A stretch of DNA of 64,000 nucleotides from JAIBJN01 sp035461525 (GTDB taxonomy: Bacteria > Actinomycetota > Thermoleophilia > Gaiellales > Gaiellaceae), in assembly GCA_035461525.1 (NCBI GenBank), contig DATHVD010000027.1:1-64000 (forward strand). Reading direction: 5' to 3'. Under the pieces are notes generated by a model that worked only from the letters and a program-made list of their open reading frames with translations, was not told where the DNA came from and did not search any database. Position numbers and translations under genes: made by a program. Numbering within the stretch: the stretch's first letter is position 1; every line of letters starts with the position of its first letter. This document shows, piece by piece, positions 33,028 through 42,344 of this stretch.

Positions 33028-34650
33028 GTGTCCAGTCCAGCCCTGACCGTCATCGGCCTCGATTCGGCGACGTTCGACGTCGTCGACCCGATGCTGGCCG
33101 CGGGTGAGCTCCCCCACCTCGCCCGCCTCTCGCATGCGGGAGCGCGGGGCGTTCTCCGCTCGACCACGCACCCGCTGACGCCGCACGCCTGGGCGACGAT
33201 CGTCACAGGGGTGAACGCGGGGCGGCACGGCATCTGGGACTTCACCGAGCGCGACGAGTCGGGCTACCAGCTCCGCCTCGTGAACGGGAGCTTCCGCAAG
33301 GCGCCGGCCGTCTGGGACCGGCTGCGGCGCTCCGGCCGGCGCGCGGGCATCGTCAACATCCCCTTCACCTGGCCGGCGCCGCGGGTGGACGGCTTCTCCA
33401 TCGCCGGCTTCGACGCGGCCGCGCGCGAGGAGGGCCTCACCCACCCGGAGTCGCTCCGCGCCGAGCTCCGGCAGCGGTATGGCTCCCTCGAGCTGGACAA
33501 CAAGTTCCCCGTCACGGACGGGAAGGTCGACCTCGGGCTCGCCCGCAGGGCGGCCGAGCAGAAGCTCGAGATCGTCGAGTCGCTCACGGACCGCTTCGAG
33601 CCCGAGCTTCTCTTCGTCGTCTTCATGGCCGCGGACCACGTCCACCACATCTGCTGGGACGCCTGGGAGGCGGACGGGCTCTCGAGCCCCGTGGCCGACG
33701 TCTACCGGATCCTCGACGACGCGGTTGGCCGGCTCGTCGAGCTGACGGGGCTCGACGGGAACGTCGTCGTCATCTCCGACCACGGCGCCGGCAAGCTGAA
33801 CGGGGTCGTCAACCTCAACGCCTGGCTCGAGTCGCAGGGCCTCCTCGCCTACGAGGGCGGCGCCGCGACGGGGAAGAAGCTGCTCGGCGAGGCCCTCGCG
33901 CTCCGCCGCCACCTGCCGCGGCGGCTGCGGTACGCGGCCAAGCAGCGGCTGCCCGGGCTGCGGGAGCAGGCGCAGCTCCGAAGCGACTACACGGTCGTCG
34001 ACTGGTCGCGCACGAAGGCGTTCGCCTACGGGACGTTCGGCAACATCGTCGTCAACGTCCGCGGCCGCGAGCGCGAGGGGATCGTCGAGCCGGGCGACGA
34101 GTACGAGCGGACGCGCTCCGAGATCGCCGAGCGGCTCCTCGACCTCCGCAGCCCGGAGGGAGAGGCGATCGTGGCGGAGGTGCACCGCCGGGAGGACCTC
34201 TTCCACGGGCCTGAGATCGACAAGGTCCCCGACCTCCTCGTCGAGTTCCGCGACTACGCCTGGCTCGGGAAAGGGAGCCTCAAGGCGCGCTCGCGCTCCC
34301 TGTGGGACGAGATCGAGATCGACGACGGCGGCGACCTCTCCTACGTCGGCAGCCATCGCCACGAAGGTATCGCCGTCCTCGCCGGCCCGGCGGTCGCCGC
34401 GGGCGCGCAGCTCTCCGGCGGCCTGCTCGACGTCGCCCCGACGCTTCTCTACCTCCTCGGCGAGAAGATCCCGAGCGATCTCGAGGGGCGCGTCCTCGTC
34501 GAGGCCCTCCGGCAGGAGCTGCTCGACGAGCGGCAGCCCGAGTACGATGACGCGGCGCCCGCCGAGTTCGAGCCCGAGCGGGCGGAGCTCCAGGCGGAGG
34601 GCGCGGCCGAGGTCGAGCGACGCCTCCGCGGCCTCGGCTACCTCGACTAG
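33028..34650 (+). CDS. Second alkaline-phosphatase-superfamily protein, LGYLD tail
   Basis: The 540-residue protein starts at GTG 33028 with ALTVIGLDSATFDVVDPML. It has THPLTPHAWATIVTGVNAG, FMAADHVHHICWD and VVVISDHGAGKLNGV, the metal and nucleophile regions of type I phosphodiesterases. It is distinctly related to 29103-30491 but longer. The C-terminus VERRLRGLGYLD is a tail shared with the small RHH-like protein at 27525. No signal peptide is evident. The role is probably processing or decorating phosphorylated glycan intermediates; that is inference. Confidence 0.82.
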   Translation: MSSPALTVIGLDSATFDVVDPMLAAGELPHLARLSHAGARGVLRSTTHPLTPHAWATIVTGVNAGRHGIWDFTERDESGYQLRLVNGSFRKAPAVWDRLRRSGRRAGIVNIPFTWPAPRVDGFSIAGFDAAAREEGLTHPESLRAELRQRYGSLELDNKFPVTDGKVDLGLARRAAEQKLEIVESLTDRFEPELLFVVFMAADHVHHICWDAWEADGLSSPVADVYRILDDAVGRLVELTGLDGNVVVISDHGAGKLNGVVNLNAWLESQGLLAYEGGAATGKKLLGEALALRRHLPRRLRYAAKQRLPGLREQAQLRSDYTVVDWSRTKAFAYGTFGNIVVNVRGREREGIVEPGDEYERTRSEIAERLLDLRSPEGEAIVAEVHRREDLFHGPEIDKVPDLLVEFRDYAWLGKGSLKARSRSLWDEIEIDDGGDLSYVGSHRHEGIAVLAGPAVAAGAQLSGGLLDVAPTLLYLLGEKIPSDLEGRVLVEALRQELLDERQPEYDDAAPAEFEPERAELQAEGAAEVERRLRGLGYLD

Positions 34651-34796
34651 CCCGGTCGAGCCCGGAAGGTTTCAGAGAATCCTTACAGCCCGAAAGTTTT
34701 CCCCTGCTCTGACGCCTCTCCTCGTCGCCGCCCTCGCCGCGCGACGACCCGCGCCGGGTCTTGAGGTCGGGCGCCGCTGCTAGCCTCCGGCCGCGC

Positions 34797-35753
34797 ATGA
34801 CCCCCCGCGCCGCAGCTCTCGCCGCCAGTCTCCTCGTGCTCGTCTTCGCAGCCGCGCTCGCGGGCGAGGCGCGCGCCGCCGTCCTCGTCGGCACGTCCGC
34901 GGCCGACGTCCTCCGCGGCACGTCCGGCAACGACACGATCCGCGGCACGGGCGGGAACGACAGGATCTACGGAAACGGCGGGAACGACAGGCTCTACGGC
35001 GGCGCGGGAGACGACTTCATCTCCGGCGGCCCGGGACGGGACGCCATCTACGGCGGAGGAGGGAACGACCGGATCCGCAGCCGGGACGGCACGCGAGACG
35101 TCGTTCGCTGCGGCGCCGGCCGCGACCGCGTCGTCTCCGACCCGTTCGACAGGCTCATCGGCTGCGAGGTGAAGCCGATCTTCCGCGTCAATCGGGAGTG
35201 GGTCTGCCGCGGCCGCGTCGACCTCGATCTCGTCAAGGTGACGATGAAGAACCGGAACCGGGACGCCATCTATCTGCGCGAGGGCTGCACCGGCCGCATC
35301 GGCCGCATCGAGGTGAAGACGTGGACCGCGGACGGCCTCAAGATCAACGTGCCGTCGCCGGTCGCCCACGACCTCGTGATCGCGGGCGGCTACATCCGCT
35401 GCAAGGGCAACGTCGGCGGCCACCAGGACGGCGTCCAGGCGATGGCCGGGAAGCGGATCACCTTCCGGAAGCTCGAGATCAACTGCAACTCGCGGCCGAA
35501 CGCGCAGTTCTATCCGAGCGCCATGGCCGGCTCGGGCGAGATTCCCACGGACGTCGTGTGCGTGCGGTGCTTCCTCGGGCACGGGGCCGCACACACGCTC
35601 TTCGTGCACCGTTCGATCCGCTCGGGCGCGCGCGATTCGCGCATCTGCACGGCCCGCTTCCCGAGGCTCACGATCGACATCGACCCGGCCGCGATCGACC
35701 CGGTCAACCGCAACAACCGGATCCTCGGCCCGAAGCACCGGCTCTGCCGCTGA
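34797..35753 (+). CDS. Secreted RTX-repeat plus beta-helix protein (paralog 1)
   Basis: The 318-residue protein has a signal peptide (LAASLLVLVFAAALAGEARA). Several RTX-type calcium-binding nonapeptides follow, residues 45-100 (GTSGNDTIRG, GNGGNDRLYG, GGAGDDFISG). The C-terminal domain shared by three neighbours has WVCRGRVDLDLVKV, IYLREGCTGRIGRIEV and GGHQDGVQAM, then ITFRKLEINCNS. Right-handed beta-helix folds of this type occur in polysaccharide lyases and surface proteins. Catalytic residues are not clear. ATG 34797 is chosen because the signal peptide begins there. Confidence 0.75.
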   Translation: MTPRAAALAASLLVLVFAAALAGEARAAVLVGTSAADVLRGTSGNDTIRGTGGNDRIYGNGGNDRLYGGAGDDFISGGPGRDAIYGGGGNDRIRSRDGTRDVVRCGAGRDRVVSDPFDRLIGCEVKPIFRVNREWVCRGRVDLDLVKVTMKNRNRDAIYLREGCTGRIGRIEVKTWTADGLKINVPSPVAHDLVIAGGYIRCKGNVGGHQDGVQAMAGKRITFRKLEINCNSRPNAQFYPSAMAGSGEIPTDVVCVRCFLGHGAAHTLFVHRSIRSGARDSRICTARFPRLTIDIDPAAIDPVNRNNRILGPKHRLCR

Positions 35754-35799
35754 CGCCCCCGGGGTCGACGGCGCGGGGCCACCGGTAGCCTTTCTCGTC

Positions 35800-36555
35800 A
35801 TGCTCCGGCGCTGCGGCCCGCCTACGCTCGTCCTCGTCGCGCTCGTGCTCGCGCTGGCCGGCTGCTCGGGCGGCGGGGATGACGGCGAGGAGGCCGCCTC
35901 GGTGGCGGCGGAGACGACGACGCCGACGAGCACGGAGACGTCGACGGGGAGGCTCCCCGCGAACACCGCGACGGAGGGCTCGGTCTCGCTAGTCGACGAG
36001 TCGTGGGTGTGCCGCGGCCAGGTCGACATGGAGCTCGTCAAGGTGGAGATGCGCACGCTCGACCGGGACGCGATCTACCTGCGCGAGGACTGCACGGGCA
36101 GGATCGGCCGGATCGAGATCGACACGTGGATGGGCGACGGGGTCAAGGTCAACGCGCCGGCGCCGGCGGCCCACGACCTCGTGATCGAGGGCGGCTACAT
36201 CCGCTGCCATGCGCAGGGGCCCGGCGGCCATCAGGACGGCGTCCAGGCGATGGGCGGGGAGCGCATCACCTTCGAGGAGATCGAGATCAACTGCAATTCG
36301 GAGCCGAACGCGCAGTTCTACGTGAGCGCGCTCTCTCCGGGCGTGCCGACCGACGTCGTCTGCGAGGGCTGCTTCCTCGGCCCGGGGGCCGCCTCGACCT
36401 TCTTCGTCGACGTGTCCGTCCGTTCGGGGGCCCGCAACACGGTCATCTGCTCGGGCCGGTTCCACACGGTGCGCGTGGACGAGGCGCTCGCCGTCGAACT
36501 GGTCTTCGAGGACAACGAGGTCCTCGAGCCGGACGACCCGCGCTGCGCCGGCTAG
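35800..36555 (+). CDS. Lipoprotein beta-helix protein (paralog 2)
   Basis: The 251-residue protein has a lipobox LALAGCSG, so it should be lipid-anchored on Cys21. A Thr/Ser/Glu-rich spacer (TETTTPTSTETST region) leads to the shared domain: SWVCRGQVDMELVKVEM, GRIGRIEIDTWMGDG, GGYIRCHAQGPGGHQDGVQ and ITFEEIEINCNSEPNAQF. It is similar to the preceding gene over nearly the whole C-terminal domain and has no RTX repeats. Same-strand tandem position indicates gene duplication. Confidence 0.78.
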   Translation: MLRRCGPPTLVLVALVLALAGCSGGGDDGEEAASVAAETTTPTSTETSTGRLPANTATEGSVSLVDESWVCRGQVDMELVKVEMRTLDRDAIYLREDCTGRIGRIEIDTWMGDGVKVNAPAPAAHDLVIEGGYIRCHAQGPGGHQDGVQAMGGERITFEEIEINCNSEPNAQFYVSALSPGVPTDVVCEGCFLGPGAASTFFVDVSVRSGARNTVICSGRFHTVRVDEALAVELVFEDNEVLEPDDPRCAG

Positions 36556-36689
36556 CAACGGGCGCGCCCGCGCGTCGCTCGATCCGAGGGCGCATCTCGG
36601 GGACTTGAGCCCCTTTCCCTCCTTCCAGGGCACCCCGGCCGAGGGACTCACCGCTTTCTTCGCGCGACCGCCCGGCCGATCTGGCGGGC

Positions 36690-38136
36690 ATGAGCCGCCC
36701 TCCCTTCGCATGCGCGTGCCCGCGTTCCGGCCGGATCCTGGCCGTCGCCCTCCTCGGCGCGGCGATCGCCCTCGTCGGCGCCGCCCCGGCGTCCGCCCAT
36801 CACAAGAACCGCCCGCACGAGCCGAAGAAGGTGCGCGTCGTCGAGAGGACGGCGAGCACGGTCACCCTCAAGTGGAAGAAGCCCGCCCGCGCCCGGTCGT
36901 ATGCCGTCGCCAGGAACGGAAAGCGCGTCGCCCGCACCAGGACCGTGCGCTTCTCGTTCGGGAACCTGGCCTGCGGGCAGCGCTATCGCCTCACCGTCCG
37001 CTCGCTCGACGGTTCCGGCCGGCGCTCGAGGGCCGCCGTCCGGCGACCGGCGACGACCCCGTGCCCGTCCGACCCGGGCCCCTCGACGCCCCCGCCGCCG
37101 ACCGCACCCTCCCTGGTGCAGCCGCCGAGCATTACGGGAACGCCCCACGTCGGCAACCTCCTCGCCGCGAACAGGGGCACGTGGAACGGGGCCGACCCCC
37201 ATCTCCTATGCCTACCGTTGGCACCGCTGCGACGTCACAGGAGCGAACTGCGCCGACATCGCCGGAGGGACGTCCTCCTCGTACAGGCTCGTGACGGCCG
37301 ACGGCGGCAGCACGCTGCGCGTGCGCGTCACGGCGACGAGCTCAGCGGGCCAGGCGACCGCGACGAGCGCGCAGACCGCCGTCGTCCAGACGCTGCCCCC
37401 GCCCCCGCCCGGACCCGGCACGACGCTGACGATCACCGACCAGCGCTGGATCTGCGACAGGCCGCTCGCAGAGTACGGGCCGCTTCCGATCACGGTCGAG
37501 CACCGGATGTCGAACGCCGTCTCGCGCAACCTTCCGAACGGCGCCGTCCGGCTCGAGTCGAGGTGCACGGGAGACGGCAACCCGGCGACGACCGATCTCG
37601 TTCTCCACATCCACGGAAACGGCGACGACCAGGGCTCCGCCACTGACGGCCTCGTGCTCGTCGGAGCCCACGACATCGAGATCGAGGGCTTCGTCAACTG
37701 CGGGCTGCCGGGCGGCGGGGCGCATCAGGACGGCATCCAGATGAACGCCGCTTACCGGCTCACGTTCCGCGGCTTCCAGTCCGGTAACTGGACGGCGCAG
37801 ACCGCGACCTGCCACGGCGCCGGCGGCATCTTCTACGTCTCCGAGCTGAACGACAACCCCGCCAACCTCCAGGACGTCCTGTGCGAGGGCTGCCGGATGG
37901 TCGGCTCGACCCAGGGGCCGACCCGCGCCGGGGCGGCTCTGAGCATCTACGGGTCGACGCGCTCGGGCGCCCGCAACTCGTGCTTCTCCGCGAACATCCC
38001 GCTGGCAGGGCCTCGCTCCGACGCCGTCGCCCCGGTGGAGAGCGACAACCTCTACATCAAGCGGAACTCGACGAGCCCGCAGCCGTCGCCGTCCGCCTGC
38101 ACGGCGGCCCCCTGGGCGGGATCCACATCAACCTGA
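36690..38136 (+). pseudogene. Fn3/Ig-like plus beta-helix protein (paralog 3), frameshifted
   Basis: The first frame encodes a signal peptide (LLGAAIALVGAAPASA), a fibronectin-III-like domain (VVERTASTVTLKWKKPARAR) and a second domain PSITGTPHVGNLLAANRGTW. At the five-C run 37196-37200 the protein-like sequence moves to another frame, continuing PISYAYRWHRCDVTG... into the beta-helix domain (WICDRPLAEYG, GGGAHQDGIQMNAAYRLTF). Removing one C restores one 481-residue frame. The Gly-Thr-Trp ... Tyr-x-Trp-x-Arg-Cys junction fits a typical bacterial Ig-like repeat exactly. It may be a base-call error or a real pseudogene. Confidence 0.7.
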
Positions 38137-38277
38137 GCCCGGGCGAGTGGCCGTCCGGGCTCAGACGTCGGCCACGGCGCTCAGGTTCGTGGCGAAGAGC
38201 GACGGACGCATCCGCTGCACGGCGCGGGCGGGCTGCCTCGACTCCACCGCAGGCTCCCTTCCGTTGCACGGGGATCC

Positions 38278-39831
38278 CTAGCCTGCAGCTGGATCCCTGA
38301 GGCTCTTGCGCCGCACCTTGCCCGTCGCCGTCGTCGGAAGCTCGTCCAGGAAGACGACCTCCTGAGGGACCATGAAGCTCTCCAGGCGCGTGCGGCAGGC
38401 GGCGATCACCTCCTGCTCGGTCAGCTCGGCGCCCTCGTCGAGGACGACGAAGGCCCGGATCGCCTCGCCGAGCACGTCGTCCGGGAAGCCGACGACGGCC
38501 GCCTCCTTGACGCCGTCGACGTCGAAGAGCGCATTCTCGACCTCGAGCGGGCTCACCTTCTCGCCGCGCGTCTTGATGATGTCGTCGGTGCGCCCGACGA
38601 AGTAGAGAAACCCGTCCTCGTCGACCGTGAAATGGTCCTGGGTGCAGAGCATCCGCTCACCCGGGAGCGGGCCCTCGAGGATCATCTCCGCCGTCTGCTC
38701 GGGCTTGCGCCAGTAGCCGACCATGACGTGCGGGCCGCGGACGTGGAGGATCCCCGTCTCGCCCGGCTCGACCGGCGTACCGTTCTCGCGCAGCACCATC
38801 GTCTCGGTCCCCGGAATGGCGCGACCGACGGACGTCGGCTTGGCGGCGAGGAGCTCGGGCTCGAGGTAGGAGACGCGCTTGCACTCGGTCAGCCCGTACA
38901 TGGCGAAGATGAGCGCGTTCGGGAAGATCCGGCCCATCTCGCCGTGGAACGTCGCCGGCAGCGCGGCGGCCGTGTTCGTCACGCGCCGCACCGTCGGCAG
39001 CTCGAACTCCATGTTCCGGCGCATGGAGAGGAGGGTCGCGTAGACCGTCGGCACGCCCGGGAAGACGGTCACCTCCTCCGCCTCGATCCGCTTCACGATC
39101 TGGGCGGGGAAGGCGAAAGAGCGCTCGAGGACGAGCGTGGACCCGAGGCGGATCGACATCAGGAGCTGGTACAGCCCGTAGTCGAAGGCGAGCGGGAGGA
39201 GGCCCATGATGCGCTCGTCCTCGCCGAGACGCAAGTACTCGGAGATGCTCCCCGCCGCGAAGACCATGCTCTGGTGCGTCATCATCACGCCCTTCGGGAA
39301 GCCGGTACTCCCGGACGTGTAGATGAGCGCGGCGAGGTCGAGCGGGATCACCCCGGACGGGGCCGGCTCCGGCGAGGCGCCGGCGATCACGTCCTCGAGG
39401 TCGAGCGCTCCCTCGACGCCCTCGGGCGGCGAGACGGCGACGACGGCGCGCACGCTCTCGGCCTCGGCGGCGGCGGCGAGCGCCGTCCGCGTGAGGGCGC
39501 CCTCGGCGAGGAGCACGGTCGCCTCGGAGTCGTCGAGCACGTAGCGGAGCTTGTCCTGCTTCGTCTGCGGGTTGACGACGACGAAGACCCCGCCGGCGAG
39601 CATCGCCGCGTAGATCGCCGCCGCGCAGGCCGCCGAGTTGTCCATGTAGATGGCGACGCGGTCGCCGCGCCCGACCCCGAGCTCCTGGAGCCCGCGGGCG
39701 AGCCGGAGCGCGCGGTCGGCGAGCCCCGAGTAGGCGAGCCGGTCGCTGCCCGCGACGACGGCCTCGCGCCCGGGCACGCGCCCGGCCGAGGCGAGGAGCG
39801 TCTCGTGGAGGAGCCGGACGGGCGCGGTCAC
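38278..39831 (-). CDS. AMP-dependent acyl-CoA/acyl-ACP ligase
   Basis: The 517-residue protein has the adenylation signatures LIYTSGSTGFPKGVMMTH (P-loop), YGLTECKRVSYLEPE, VGRTDDIIKTRGEKVSPLEVE and a final TTATGKVRRKSL lysine. It activates a carboxylic acid as acyl-AMP and passes it to CoA or a carrier. GTG 39831 overlaps the AsnB-type gene stop (GTGA). With the divergent ACP gene at 42054 it probably charges that ACP rather than CoA; inferred from context. Similar ligases accompany exosortase-type polysaccharide loci, but no exosortase was seen here. Confidence 0.85.
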   Translation of the reverse strand: MTAPVRLLHETLLASAGRVPGREAVVAGSDRLAYSGLADRALRLARGLQELGVGRGDRVAIYMDNSAACAAAIYAAMLAGGVFVVVNPQTKQDKLRYVLDDSEATVLLAEGALTRTALAAAAEAESVRAVVAVSPPEGVEGALDLEDVIAGASPEPAPSGVIPLDLAALIYTSGSTGFPKGVMMTHQSMVFAAGSISEYLRLGEDERIMGLLPLAFDYGLYQLLMSIRLGSTLVLERSFAFPAQIVKRIEAEEVTVFPGVPTVYATLLSMRRNMEFELPTVRRVTNTAAALPATFHGEMGRIFPNALIFAMYGLTECKRVSYLEPELLAAKPTSVGRAIPGTETMVLRENGTPVEPGETGILHVRGPHVMVGYWRKPEQTAEMILEGPLPGERMLCTQDHFTVDEDGFLYFVGRTDDIIKTRGEKVSPLEVENALFDVDGVKEAAVVGFPDDVLGEAIRAFVVLDEGAELTEQEVIAACRTRLESFMVPQEVVFLDELPTTATGKVRRKSLRDPAAG

Positions 39832-41879
39832 GCGGGCGCCCGAGTGCCTAGCAACAGACTGTTGCCTGCGGTCGCGGCGCTGCGGGAGAGGGAGCGCACC
39901 TCGGCGCCGACCACGATGCGGTCGGGCGAGAGCGGCTCGGCGAGGGTCGGGCTCGCCACGAAGCGCTCGTGCAGGAGCATCGTCGAGAGGACGCCGACGA
40001 GGCCCATCTCGTCCGTCTCGCCGACGGCGTCCCGCTCGGCCCCGGCCTCGCACTTGGCCACGAGCCGCGCGACGGGACCGGGCGCGAAAACGCCCGTCTC
40101 GGCGAGCCGGCGCGCGTCGAGGAGCTCGCGCACGTACGCCGGCGCGTCCGGCCCGACGAAGGCCCGCACGATCGGCGCCCGGTAGGGTCGCTTCTTGCGC
40201 GAGGCGATCTCCGGCGGAAGCCGGCGCTCGGCCGTGCGTCGCAGGAGATACTTCTCGTCGAGACCGCGCAGCCGGAGGGCGTCGGGGAGCGCGGCCGCGA
40301 GCTCGGCGACGCGGTGGTCGAGGAAGGGGAAGCGCCCCTCGATGGAGTTGCCCATGAGCATGCGGTCGCCCTGCGAGTGCAGGAGGTAGCCGTTCAGGAA
40401 CGTGGTGATCTCGAGGTACTGGACGCGCCCGAGCGGGCTCATCTCGGAGAACCAGGACGGGAGCCGCGCCTCGAGCCGCTCGGCAGGGTCGCCGCGCTCG
40501 GCCGCGCGCGCCCGCACGTCCTCGTCGAGGAGCGCGAGGGTCCGCCCCGTGTTGGCGAAGCGGATCCGATGGCTGTAGAGCGGGTCGTCCACGTCCTCGA
40601 GCCCCTTCCGGTAGAAGCCGGCGAGGAAGGCGCCGGAGCGCTTCAGGTCCTTGCCGATGAAGGCGTTCAGCCGCGTGAGGAGGAGCGGCCGGAGCGCCGA
40701 CTCGGGATCGCGGGCCCAGAAATGCCGCACCTTGTTCTCGCGGAAGAGGTCGTAGCCGCCGAAGAGCTCGTCCGCGCCCTCGCCTGTGGTGACGACCTTG
40801 AGCCCGGCTTCGCGCACGGCCCGCGAGAGCCGCAGGAGAGGCGTCGGCGCCGTGCGGAGCGTCGGCTTCTCGGCCAGCTCGACCGCGCGTGGCAGGAGCT
40901 CGGCGATGTCGCGGGCGCCGACGACGACGCGCGTGAGGCTCATGCCCTTGTCCCCGGCGAGGAGGTCCTGGTAGGAGCTCTCGTCGAAGCGCGGATCCTC
41001 GAAGCCGATGCCGAAGGAGTAGAGGGTCTCCTCCATCTGCTCGAGCGCGTAGGCGACGATCGCGGAGGAGTCGAGGCCGCCGGAGAGGTAGGCGGCGACG
41101 GGAACGTCGGCGCGAAGGCGGATGCGGGTCGCGTCGGCGAGGAGCGCGTCGAGCTCCTCGGCGAGCGCCTCCCGCTCGGCCGGCGGCGCGTCGTAGACGT
41201 CGGAGAAGCGGAGGTCCCACCAGCGCCGCTCCTCGCGGATCCCGTCCGGGCCGGCGACGAGGTAGTGCGCCGGCGCGAGCTCGCGGATCCCGGGGAACGC
41301 GGAGGCGTCGGGCGAGATGCACCAGGTGGTGAAGGTCTCGACGATCCCGGCGGGGTCGAGCTCCCTCCGGGCGGAGGGATGACGCAGGATCGCCTTTGCC
41401 TCCGAGGCGAAGACGAGGTCGCCGCCGAGCTCGGCGACGAAGAGCGGCCGGACGCCGAAGCGGTCGCGGGCGAGGAAGAGCTCGCGCTCGCGCCGGTCCC
41501 AGACCGCGAGCGCGAAGTCGCCGTTGAGCCGCTCGAGGCAGGCCGGGCCCCACTCCTCGTAGGCGTGCGCGATCACCTCGGTGTCGCAGGTGGTGGAGAA
41601 GCGGTGGCCGAGCCCCTCGAGCTCGGCACGGAGCTCGACGTGGTTGTACACCTCGCCGTTCTGCATGACCCAGTAGCGACCGTCCGCGTTCGAGAGAGGC
41701 TGGTCGCCGCCGGAGAGGTCGACGATGGCGAGGCGCGTGTTCACCATCCCCATGCGCCCGTCCAGGTAGAGGCCGGTGCCGTCGGGACCGCGGTGGCCGA
41801 GCTCGCCCGCCATCGCGAGCAAGAGGCTCTCGGGCGCGCCCGTCTCCGGGCGCGCGTAGATCCCCGCCAGGCCGCACAT
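39828..41879 (-). CDS. Asparagine-synthase-family amidotransferase
   Basis: The 683-residue protein starts MCGLAGIYARPETG with Cys2 present, so the glutaminase domain should be active, unlike the RiPP cyclase at 7476. HRGPDGTGLYLDG, MQNGEVYNH and FALAVWDRRERELFLARDRFGVRPL complete the N-terminal domain. YLSGGLDSSAIVAYALEQM is the ATP-pyrophosphatase loop of the second domain. It adds amide nitrogen to a carboxylate activated as an adenylate. ATG 41879 is supported by MCGLAG. It couples to the ligase and diverges from acpP/nadE-like genes. Confidence 0.88.
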   Translation of the reverse strand: MCGLAGIYARPETGAPESLLLAMAGELGHRGPDGTGLYLDGRMGMVNTRLAIVDLSGGDQPLSNADGRYWVMQNGEVYNHVELRAELEGLGHRFSTTCDTEVIAHAYEEWGPACLERLNGDFALAVWDRRERELFLARDRFGVRPLFVAELGGDLVFASEAKAILRHPSARRELDPAGIVETFTTWCISPDASAFPGIRELAPAHYLVAGPDGIREERRWWDLRFSDVYDAPPAEREALAEELDALLADATRIRLRADVPVAAYLSGGLDSSAIVAYALEQMEETLYSFGIGFEDPRFDESSYQDLLAGDKGMSLTRVVVGARDIAELLPRAVELAEKPTLRTAPTPLLRLSRAVREAGLKVVTTGEGADELFGGYDLFRENKVRHFWARDPESALRPLLLTRLNAFIGKDLKRSGAFLAGFYRKGLEDVDDPLYSHRIRFANTGRTLALLDEDVRARAAERGDPAERLEARLPSWFSEMSPLGRVQYLEITTFLNGYLLHSQGDRMLMGNSIEGRFPFLDHRVAELAAALPDALRLRGLDEKYLLRRTAERRLPPEIASRKKRPYRAPIVRAFVGPDAPAYVRELLDARRLAETGVFAPGPVARLVAKCEAGAERDAVGETDEMGLVGVLSTMLLHERFVASPTLAEPLSPDRIVVGAEVRSLSRSAATAGNSLLLGTRAPA

Positions 41880-42053
41880 CGTCTCTGACGATACGGATGC
41901 CCGGCACGCCCGGCAAGGGGGGGTTTTTCGCGCGCCCCCGAGGCGAGGGAAACCTGGTCGAAGGCAGCGGAGGACGCTGGTATGCTCCGCCCGTCGCCGG
42001 GCACGCCTGCGGCGACTCCTCTTCACCGTCATCTACGAGCCGGGTATCCGCAC

Positions 42054-42344
42054 ATGTCCAGTCAGAGCCCAGAGACGATCGAGCACGAGATCCGCGCGTT
42101 CCTGCGGGACAACTTTCCTCTCTCCGCCGACGGGGTCACCCTCGACCGCAACGACTCGCTGATCGAAGTCGGCGTCATCGACTCGACCGGCGTCCTCGAG
42201 CTGATCGGGTTCATCGAGGAGCGCTACGAGATCCAGATCGCGGACGAGGAGGTCCTCCCCGAGAACCTCGACTCGATCGCCAACATCATCCGCTTCGTCG
42301 GCGGAAAGACCGGCGCGTCCGGGAATGGCGCACCCGCGGACTGA
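42054..42344 (+). CDS. Acyl carrier protein
   Basis: The 96-residue protein has the phosphopantetheine site VIDSTGVLELIGFIEERY, in which the DS Ser is modified. DSLIEVGVID and FAxDEEVLPENL-like IQIADEEVLPENLDSIANI are the usual surrounding helices. It overlaps the next gene by 20 bases. Divergent from the amidotransferase by 174 bases, it likely carries an acyl or amino-acyl group used by the cassette. It is not the fatty-acid-synthesis ACP, judging from its position. Confidence 0.85.
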   Translation: MSSQSPETIEHEIRAFLRDNFPLSADGVTLDRNDSLIEVGVIDSTGVLELIGFIEERYEIQIADEEVLPENLDSIANIIRFVGGKTGASGNGAPAD

